5,558 nucleotides of DNA, from assembly GCF_937958065.1 (NCBI RefSeq), contig NZ_CALFXI010000120.1, positions 1 through 5,558 on the forward strand, in the 5' to 3' direction. Position 1 is the first letter of the stretch; every line of letters starts with the position of its first letter. Positions 1-4,995 of this stretch are shown here, one piece after another. Both the position numbers and the translations under genes were made by a program. The notes under the pieces are model-generated. The model saw only the letters and a program-made list of their open reading frames with translations, made no database searches and was not told the origin of the DNA. The DNA comes from an uncultured Steroidobacter sp. (GTDB taxonomy: Bacteria; Pseudomonadota; Gammaproteobacteria; Steroidobacterales; Steroidobacteraceae).

Positions 1-37
1 GGAGCGCAGTGCGCTCCGGCCGTGCCCGGTGCCGGGC
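1..37. repeat. Two adjacent GC-rich perfect inverted repeats
   Basis: Positions 1-17 read GGAGCGCA-G-TGCGCTCC, a perfect 8-bp inverted repeat with a 1-base centre. Positions 24-37 read GCCCGG-TG-CCGGGC, a perfect 6-bp repeat with a 2-base centre. The loops are too short for stable RNA hairpins without opening some pairs, and neither repeat is followed by a T-run on either strand, so a terminator is not supported. They could be a protein-binding site or chance in GC-rich DNA, and they would lie inside the possible leftward gene if that gene is real. Confidence 0.45.
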
Positions 38-242
38 GGAGGTAGGTCGCTCCCGACGACGCAGACCACCAACGCCTCCGACGACGACATAGCAATGAAA
101 CAGCGAAGGTGCCGCAGCCCATCACCGCCTCCACCAACGACGATGCGCAATCGAGCCTGAATGGCGGCGCCTCGGTTGCATTCGCGAACGGCGCGAGATG
201 GCAGCGCATCTGTCTGATTGAAACGGAGCGCGACGCGAACCA
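1..242. other. Left-edge stretch without a confident gene; possible start of a leftward gene
   Basis: No convincing complete gene lies here. On the minus strand an ATG at 90-88 opens a frame of 30 codons that stays open to the window edge (it begins MSSSEALVVCVVGSDLPPPG). About nine in ten of its codons end in G or C, as expected for a gene in this genome, but no ribosome-binding site precedes it and I recognise no family. A second minus-strand frame, with an ATG just upstream of it, is also open to the edge, so frame choice is uncertain. If real, this gene would lie about 150 bp downstream of the dehydrogenase and in the same direction. No terminator with a T-run was seen between them. Confidence 0.3.
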
Positions 243-1001
243 CTACTGCGCGGTCCAGCCCCCATCCAACACCAGACACTGCCCCGTAATATTCCTCGCC
301 GCCGGGCTCAGCAGAAACTCGACGCAACCAACGAGTTCATCCGTCGTGATGAACGCTCGCTTTGGCATCGGCTTGAGCATGATCTCCTCGACCACCTGCT
401 GCTGCGTCATGTGGTGCGTCTTCGCCAGCGACGCGATCTGTGCGTCCACGAGCGGCGTTTTCACATACCCCGGACACACCGTGTTGATCGTGATATCCGC
501 GTCATGCGTTTCCAACGCGATCGTCTTGCTGAAGCCAACGAGACCATGCTTCGCCGCCACGTACGCACTCTTGAACGGCGAAGCGATCAGTGCATGAATC
601 GACCCGATGTTCACGATGCGCCCATAGTTCCTCTTCCGCATCGACGGCAACACCGCTCGCGTCAGCAAAGCCGTGCCGGTCAGCATCACCGCAATCAGCA
701 GCTGCCATTTCTCCGGCGGAAACTCCTCCAGCGGCGCTACAAACTGCAGGCCGGCGTTGTTGATCAAAATATCCGGCGTGCCCTCGCCCAACGACGCGAA
801 CGCTGCGTCGATCTGTCTTGCATCGGACAGATCGAACGCCAGCGTACGAACCTGCGGCAGACTCCGTTCCAACGAATCGAGCGCCGCGCGCTGCAAATCG
901 CACGCGATGACCTCGTGGCCGCCGGCCACGAAATGCTCGGTCAATGCCAGCCCGATGCCGCTGGCGGCGCCGGTGATCAGGATGCGATGGTTGGACGGCA
1001 T
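243..1001 (-). CDS. bdhA: D-3-hydroxybutyrate dehydrogenase (SDR family)
   Basis: A 252-residue cytoplasmic enzyme predicted to interconvert (R)-3-hydroxybutyrate and acetoacetate with NAD(H), a step in ketone-body and polyhydroxybutyrate use. The sequence shows the Rossmann glycine motif TGAASGIG (10-17), Asp35 at the end of the second strand (favours NAD over NADP), NNAG (81-84), and catalytic Ser134, Tyr147 and Lys151 (SAYVAAKHG). The C-terminal DGGWTAQ is typical of this enzyme. Compared from memory with the Pseudomonas fragi enzyme at a constant offset of 8, the substrate-contact residues are kept: Gln86, His136, Lys144, Gln188, Trp249. Trp187 of that enzyme is Tyr179 here. The SDR tetrad Asn (N114) is Met106. 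The ATG is preceded by only a weak AGG. It lies 77 bp downstream of the receptor gene in the same direction, so the two are probably co-transcribed. A related SDR acting on another short hydroxyacid is the main alternative. Confidence 0.88.
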   Translation of the reverse strand: MPSNHRILITGAASGIGLALTEHFVAGGHEVIACDLQRAALDSLERSLPQVRTLAFDLSDARQIDAAFASLGEGTPDILINNAGLQFVAPLEEFPPEKWQLLIAVMLTGTALLTRAVLPSMRKRNYGRIVNIGSIHALIASPFKSAYVAAKHGLVGFSKTIALETHDADITINTVCPGYVKTPLVDAQIASLAKTHHMTQQQVVEEIMLKPMPKRAFITTDELVGCVEFLLSPAARNITGQCLVLDGGWTAQ

Positions 1002-1016
1002 GAGCCTGGTCGGGCA

Positions 1017-1065
1017 GTTTCAGGGGTCGTGGATGTCATCAGGTCGTTAACACGACGCCTGAAAC
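1017..1065. repeat. Long imperfect hairpin between receptor and dehydrogenase genes
   Basis: The arms GTTTCAGGGGTCGTG (1017-1031) and CACGACGCCTGAAAC (1051-1065) pair at 14 of 15 positions, with a single G-G mismatch and a 19-base loop (1032-1050). The element fills most of the 77-bp gap, starting 13 bases after the receptor stop codon and ending 15 bases before the dehydrogenase ATG in the direction of transcription. No T-run follows on the minus strand, so it is not a standard intrinsic terminator. It could act as an mRNA stability or processing element that gives receptor and enzyme different expression levels, as a partial attenuator, or as a protein-binding site. Confidence 0.7.
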
Positions 1066-1078
1066 ATTCGTTCCGCTA

Positions 1079-3388
1079 TCAATACCGATACGTTGCCGTC
1101 ACAGCCACCGTTCTGGGAGGCCCGTAAAAGCCGATCTGGCTGAACCCGCCCGTGGCACCCGTGGCGCCGAAGTCATAACCCGCGACCCGGTATTCTTCGT
1201 CCAGGATGTTCTTGCCCTCCACCGCAAACCGCCAGCTCTTGCTCGCGGTCGTGTAGGCAACGCTCAGATCCAGGATGTCGTAAGCCTCCTGGTCCGTGAT
1301 GCTGGCCGTCGTGTTCGCGACCTTGGTGGCGCTGCGGTACTGGTAACCCGCATGGATCGTCATATCGCCCGAGCCCACCGACCACTCATAAGTGCCGCCC
1401 AGGTAGGTCGTCCAATCCGGCGAGTTGATCGGCTCGTTGAAGCCACTGAGGTCCACGCGGCAACCCGGTGTCGGCGTCGGGCACGAAGTGAAGAACTCTT
1501 CGAACTCGGCGTCCAGATAGCCGACATTCGCCACCAGCGTCAGCCCCGAGATCGGCCGCCACATCGTTTCCAGTTCGACCCCCTGGTTCACCTGTTTGCC
1601 GGCGTTGAGTACCGCCGTGGCGTTGGTCGGAATGCCGTTCACCAGTACGAACTGCTGCGTCGTGATCTGAATGTCCTCGTACGGCGTGTAGAACGCGGTC
1701 AGATTCACTTGCAGCGAATCGTCGAGCCACGCCGACTTCATACCGATTTCGAAGTTGTCCGCGGTCTCGGCGTCGTAGCCATTGACCGTGTTCGGATTGG
1801 CGAGCCGATTGCCGCGCATGTCGAAGCCGCCGCTCTTGAAGCCTTCGGCGTAGCTGAAATACAGCATCAGATCGTCGTTGAGCTTGAAGTCCATGCCGAG
1901 CCGCGGCGATACATTGGAGAAGCTGCGGTCGTTCGTATAGTCGCTCTGCACGGCAAACAGCGTGAACCCAGCCGGCACGTTGTGCTGATCGAACAGCGTC
2001 GCATTCGGCGCGAGCACGCCGACGTACTGCGCGACGAATACCGTCGCCTCCTTGTCGTCCTGGTTCCAGCGGGCGCCGACGTTCAGGTTCAAGCGGTCGG
2101 TCAGCGACCAGGTCGTATCGAAGTACACGGCGATGCTGTCGGTATCGACGCCGCCCTTGGTCAGGGAGGTGAGCCCGAGCGAGCCCAGCGAGGCGTCGAA
2201 CGCGCCCTCGGCCCGGCCGGTGAAGTAATAGACGCCGGCGACTCCTTTCACCAGATCGCTGGTGTAGGTCAGCTGCACTTCGGCGCTGCTTTGATCGTCG
2301 CTGTATTCGGCCGGCACCTGGAACAGGTTGGCGTTCAGCTCATCGAAGTCGATGAACTGGCGGCCCTCGCCTTCGCGGTATGCGCCGACGATTTTCAGGT
2401 CCAGTGCATCGGTCAGGGATTGCGTGTACGTCGCGGCGATGCCTTTGTTGATGAAGCGGTCGCGGTCCACCGGCATGTCGGTGCGCTGATCGTAGCGGTC
2501 ATTCAACTTTGGATACGTGCCGGCCGCCGGACCGGATGGGATCGTCAGATTGTTCAAACGCTGGCCGCCCGCGGCATTCGAGTTGTCCTGCACGGTATCG
2601 GCGAGGATGCGCAGCCGGGAGCTGTCACCCCAGACGAATGTGGCATTGGCGCGCGCCGCGAGCACGTCTTTGTCTGAAACGTCCTGGCCGACGCGGTTGT
2701 ACGAACGGGGCCGGCCGTCATCGACGATTTCGCCGTAACCGTCACGCCGGAGGTATGCCACCGCGGCGCCGAGAAACACGTGCTCGTCGACCACGGGCAT
2801 CGAGCCGCCGATCTTGATCTCGCGCTGGTTATAACTACCGCCCGTCGCGGATACGTTCAGCGTCGGCTCGTCCGTCGCGATGTCTCGTGTCACGTACTTG
2901 ATCGCGCCGGCGATGGTGTTCTTGCCGTACAGCGTGCCTTGGGGGCCGCGCAGCACTTCGATGCGCTCTACGTCGTAGACGTCGAGCAAGGCACCTTGCG
3001 GGCGCGCGACATAGACATCGTCGATGTAAATGCCGACGCCCGGCTCGAAACCCCAGAGCGGATCGTTTTGCCCGACGCCGCGGATATAGGCGTTGATCGT
3101 GCTGCTCGTGGCGCGGCCCGCGTTGACTTTGATGTTCGGTGCGAACGCGGTCATGTCCTCGAGCGTGCGGACGTTCTGGGTCTGCAGCTGATCCGCCGTC
3201 AGGGCGGAGATCGCCACGGGCACGTCCTGCAGGCTTTCTTCACGCCGCCGTGCGGTGACGACGACGCTTTCGATACTGGTAACGGACGCCTCATTGCTCG
3301 CTTGCGCGCTGGCCGGCGTGGGTAGCTGCGCCGCGAGAATGGCGGCAATCGACAGGCGCAAGGCGCCCCGAGAAGCATAGGCAGTCAT
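1079..3388 (-). CDS. TonB-dependent outer-membrane receptor
   Basis: A complete 769-residue receptor that should import a scarce or bulky substrate across the outer membrane using TonB/ExbBD energy. Residues 1-28 form a signal peptide with likely cleavage after ASA. A TonB box (ESVVVTARRREE) starts near residue 40. The plug spans about 50-170 and includes GVGIYIDDVYVARPQGALLD and VERIEVLRGPQGTLYG (140-155). The rest is the beta-barrel, with the family motifs FSYAEGFKSGGF (511-522) and KNILDEEY (726-733). The last residue is Tyr, an aromatic end as expected for outer-membrane insertion. A TTG two codons upstream is in frame, but I chose the ATG at 3388 because AGGGGGGA lies 7 bases before it and is too close to the TTG. 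Residues 636-643 (CPTPTPGC) may form a disulfide in a surface loop. The substrate cannot be read from the sequence; the downstream dehydrogenase suggests a hydroxyacid, its oligomer or an ester. Confidence 0.95.
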   Translation of the reverse strand: MTAYASRGALRLSIAAILAAQLPTPASAQASNEASVTSIESVVVTARRREESLQDVPVAISALTADQLQTQNVRTLEDMTAFAPNIKVNAGRATSSTINAYIRGVGQNDPLWGFEPGVGIYIDDVYVARPQGALLDVYDVERIEVLRGPQGTLYGKNTIAGAIKYVTRDIATDEPTLNVSATGGSYNQREIKIGGSMPVVDEHVFLGAAVAYLRRDGYGEIVDDGRPRSYNRVGQDVSDKDVLAARANATFVWGDSSRLRILADTVQDNSNAAGGQRLNNLTIPSGPAAGTYPKLNDRYDQRTDMPVDRDRFINKGIAATYTQSLTDALDLKIVGAYREGEGRQFIDFDELNANLFQVPAEYSDDQSSAEVQLTYTSDLVKGVAGVYYFTGRAEGAFDASLGSLGLTSLTKGGVDTDSIAVYFDTTWSLTDRLNLNVGARWNQDDKEATVFVAQYVGVLAPNATLFDQHNVPAGFTLFAVQSDYTNDRSFSNVSPRLGMDFKLNDDLMLYFSYAEGFKSGGFDMRGNRLANPNTVNGYDAETADNFEIGMKSAWLDDSLQVNLTAFYTPYEDIQITTQQFVLVNGIPTNATAVLNAGKQVNQGVELETMWRPISGLTLVANVGYLDAEFEEFFTSCPTPTPGCRVDLSGFNEPINSPDWTTYLGGTYEWSVGSGDMTIHAGYQYRSATKVANTTASITDQEAYDILDLSVAYTTASKSWRFAVEGKNILDEEYRVAGYDFGATGATGGFSQIGFYGPPRTVAVTATYRY

Positions 3389-3395
3389 GCTCAAG

Positions 3396-3403
3396 TCCCC
3401 CCT
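3396..3403 (-). promoter_or_regulatory. Ribosome-binding site of the receptor gene
   Basis: The minus strand reads AGGGGGGA, ending 7 bases before the ATG at 3388. This is the best ribosome-binding site in the window and decides the start in favour of ATG over the in-frame TTG at 3394. Confidence 0.65.
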
Positions 3404-3434
3404 AACTGACCCGTCGTTCGATGCAGGCCGAATT

Positions 3435-3454
3435 TATTCATCAGGTGATGATTA
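3435..3454. promoter_or_regulatory. Operator-like palindrome 1 (receptor side)
   Basis: TATTCATCAGGTGATGATTA: 9-bp arms pairing at 8 of 9 positions around a GG centre. It is identical to the second site (3491-3510) at 17 of 20 positions. Size and symmetry fit a TetR-family dimer site. It lies about 46 bp upstream of the receptor ATG. If the TTGACA promoter is right, it covers roughly +1 to +20 of the receptor transcript, where binding would repress. Binding by the adjacent TetR protein is inference. Confidence 0.65.
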
Positions 3455-3460
3455 TTGGCC

Positions 3461-3489
3461 AGATTGCCTCCAGCCGGGCCCGCTGTCAA
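3461..3489 (-). promoter_or_regulatory. Candidate promoter for the receptor-dehydrogenase operon
   Basis: The minus strand has a perfect TTGACA (3484-3489) and, after a 17-base spacer, a poor -10 hexamer CAATCT (3461-3466). A better -10-like AATAAT (3451-3456) is too far away to pair with it. The weak -10 may mean an activator is needed or that the call is wrong. Predicted transcription start is near 3454, at the edge of palindrome 1. Confidence 0.3.
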
Positions 3490-3493
3490 TTAT
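3464..3493 (+). promoter_or_regulatory. Candidate promoter for the TetR-marC pair
   Basis: TTGCCT (3464-3469, 4 of 6 matches to the -35 consensus) and AATTAT (3488-3493, 4 of 6 matches to the -10) are separated by 18 bases. The -10 touches palindrome 2, so the regulator could block its own promoter. The two candidate promoters overlap head to head, each -35 lying over or next to the other's -10. The matches are modest, and the transcript would carry a leader of about 88 bases. Confidence 0.25.
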
Positions 3494-3510
3494 TCAGCAG
3501 ATGATGAATA
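3491..3510. promoter_or_regulatory. Operator-like palindrome 2 (regulator side)
   Basis: TATTCAGCAGATGATGAATA: 9-bp arms pairing at 8 of 9 positions around a GA centre. It differs from palindrome 1 at only three positions. Centre-to-centre distance is 56 bp, a little over five helical turns. It lies about 78 bp before the chosen regulator start, which argues against the longer reading frames that would place it inside or at the start of the gene. Confidence 0.65.
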
Positions 3511-3587
3511 CTCACGCTACGCCCCGCCATGGCGCAAACCGCGGCCAAACGGCGTATCCTGCCGGGGTTTCTACCCAACCAACCGCC

Positions 3588-4295
3588 ATGAGTACCAAAC
3601 GCCGCAAGGTCCGCCGGGGCCGGCCCTTGAAGACCGATGCCGCGCCCGACATGCGGGAGCGGATCCTCGACGCCGCCGAAGATCACTTCTCACGCCATGG
3701 CTTTTGGGGCGTGACCGTGCGCGAGGTGGCGCAGGAAGCGAAGGTCGATACCGCCCTGTTGCATTACTACTTCAATACCAAGCGCGGCCTGTTCGATGCC
3801 GTGTTCGAGCGGCGGGCGGAGATCATCAACAAGGAGCGCATCGAATCCATCGATGCCTATGTGAAGTCGGCCGGCAGCGCCATCACCGTGGAAGGCGTGA
3901 TCGATGCGTTCCTGCAGCCCATCCTGCGGCGGGCGGCTACCGGCGATCAGCGCTGGCACAACTACTTTGCATTGATTGCCCAGGTGAACAACACCCCGGC
4001 GTGGGGCGGCGAGACCATGGGGCGCACCTTCGACAATGTCATTCATCACCTCATCGAGGCGCTCCGCAAGGCGTTGCCGGAGGTGAGCGAAGAAGAGTTG
4101 TACTGGAGCTATCACTTCCTGTCCGGCGCGTTGACCCTGACGCTGTCGCAGACCGGGCGCATCGACCGGCTGTCGGACGGGTTGTGTAAATCCAGCGATT
4201 TCGAAGCCATCGCCCGGCGCATGGCGCCGTTCATCGCCAGCGGCTTCGAGCGCCTGTGCAAACCGCAGGCGGGGAAACGTAAAAAGCCCTCCTGA
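3588..4295 (+). CDS. TetR/AcrR-family transcriptional regulator, PsrA-like C-terminal domain
   Basis: A 235-residue DNA-binding regulator, probably a homodimeric ligand-released repressor. The N-terminus is strongly basic (KRRKVRRGRP). The TetR helix-turn-helix follows at about 22-70: RERILDAAEDHFSRHGF, then TVREVAQEAKVDTALLHYYF (43-62), then the typical KRGLFDAVF. The C-terminal ligand/dimer half contains ELYWSYHFLSGALTLTLS (170-187) and FEAIARRMAPFIASGFE (205-221), which resemble ELFWRVHFMLGAAAFSMS and MRLMVPFLAAGM in Pseudomonas PsrA, a fatty-acid-responsive regulator (compared from memory). The frame is open upstream to 3387, but the ATG at 3588 is preferred because it gives a normal TetR N-terminus and leaves both palindromes outside the gene. 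ATGs at 3501 and 3504 are alternatives. No ribosome-binding site precedes any of them. It is divergent from the receptor gene and 31 bp upstream of marC, and probably controls both directions. An acyl or acyl-CoA ligand is inference. Confidence 0.9.
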   Translation: MSTKRRKVRRGRPLKTDAAPDMRERILDAAEDHFSRHGFWGVTVREVAQEAKVDTALLHYYFNTKRGLFDAVFERRAEIINKERIESIDAYVKSAGSAITVEGVIDAFLQPILRRAATGDQRWHNYFALIAQVNNTPAWGGETMGRTFDNVIHHLIEALRKALPEVSEEELYWSYHFLSGALTLTLSQTGRIDRLSDGLCKSSDFEAIARRMAPFIASGFERLCKPQAGKRKKPS

Positions 4296-4326
4296 AGCGC
4301 GGCGCTTTCAGGTACAACGTCGCTCC

Positions 4327-4995
4327 ATGAATTGGTTCGTCCAAGGCCTCACCCTGGTACTGAGCACGATCGGCGCGCTGCTGCCCATCGTCAACCCGTT
4401 GTCCGCCGTCGGCATGGTGGTGACCATCACCGCCAATCTCAGCGAGCAGGAACGCACCGAGCAGATCAAGCGCGCCTGCATCTATATGTTCTTCATCCTC
4501 ACGTCGTTCCTGGTCGCGGGCGGCCTGATCATGAACTTCTTCGGCATTTCCATTCCCGGGTTGCGCATCGCCGGCGGCATGATCGTCAGCTACCTGGGGT
4601 TTCGCATGCTGTTTCCGGACACCGTGGTCATGTCACGGCAGGAGCAGATGGAAGCCGCCAACAAGCCCGACGTGTCTTTCACGCCGCTCGCCATGCCCGG
4701 CTTGAGCGGTCCGGGTTCGATCGCGGTCGTGATCGGCCTGGCGGCTTCGGCCCAGCAGAGCGGACACGTCGTGGTGGGTCACATATTGATTGCGCTGGGC
4801 ATCGCCGTCGTGGGCGTGATTTCTTACATCACGCTGCGGGCCGCGACCAAGCTGTCGAAAGTGCTCGGTATCGCCGGGATGAACGCCATGGCCAGGATCA
4901 TGGGATTCCTGCTGGTCTGCATCGGCGTGCAGTTCATCATCAATGGCGTGCTGGATGTGGTGCGGCTCGCCCGGACCGCGACTGCCACCGGCTAA
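4327..4995 (+). CDS. marC: MarC-family inner-membrane protein
   Basis: A 222-residue integral membrane protein with about six hydrophobic segments, near 5-35, 50-72, 75-98, 119-142, 148-170 and 187-213. Length matches E. coli MarC (about 221). Diagnostic stretches shared with MarC, from memory, are LLPxxNPL (18-25), FGISIPGLRIAGG (72-84), GFRMLFP (91-97), PLAMPxxxGPGxIA (120-133) and MGFLLVCIGVQFIINGVL (192-209). The function of the family is not settled. It is annotated as an NAAT-type transporter, and a role of E. coli MarC in antibiotic resistance was tested and not supported. The gene starts 31 bp after the TetR stop with no terminator between, so it is probably co-transcribed with the regulator. 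Its ribosome-binding site is weak. The stop overlaps that of the convergent thioesterase gene. Confidence 0.93.
   Translation: MNWFVQGLTLVLSTIGALLPIVNPLSAVGMVVTITANLSEQERTEQIKRACIYMFFILTSFLVAGGLIMNFFGISIPGLRIAGGMIVSYLGFRMLFPDTVVMSRQEQMEAANKPDVSFTPLAMPGLSGPGSIAVVIGLAASAQQSGHVVVGHILIALGIAVVGVISYITLRAATKLSKVLGIAGMNAMARIMGFLLVCIGVQFIINGVLDVVRLARTATATG

Noticed and set aside
65..139. CCACCAACG present twice (66-74 and 131-139)
   Set aside because: A 9-base direct repeat in low-complexity GC-rich sequence, with no third copy or symmetry to suggest function.
109..597. A 162-codon plus-strand frame overlapping the dehydrogenase
   Set aside because: More than 350 bases are antisense to a well-supported SDR gene, and the composition is not protein-like.
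1352..2677. A 441-codon open frame on the plus strand inside the receptor gene
   Set aside because: It lies entirely antisense to a receptor with clear signal peptide, plug and barrel motifs. Its Arg/Val/His-rich product matches nothing and is the usual mirror frame of a GC-rich gene.
3387..3587. Upstream extension of the TetR frame to an ATG at 3387, or to 3501/3504
   Set aside because: The extra 67 residues lack family similarity, would overlap the receptor start and would place both palindromes in coding sequence. The 3501/3504 starts would leave palindrome 2 across the start codon.
3690..4115. A 141-codon minus-strand frame inside the TetR gene
   Set aside because: It is antisense to a clear helix-turn-helix protein and its product shows no recognisable domain.
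4293..4310. Stem-loop just after the TetR gene (TGAAGCG/CGCTTTCA with a bulge)
   Set aside because: The stem is short and bulged, with no T-run after it, and marC follows immediately, so a terminator is not supported.
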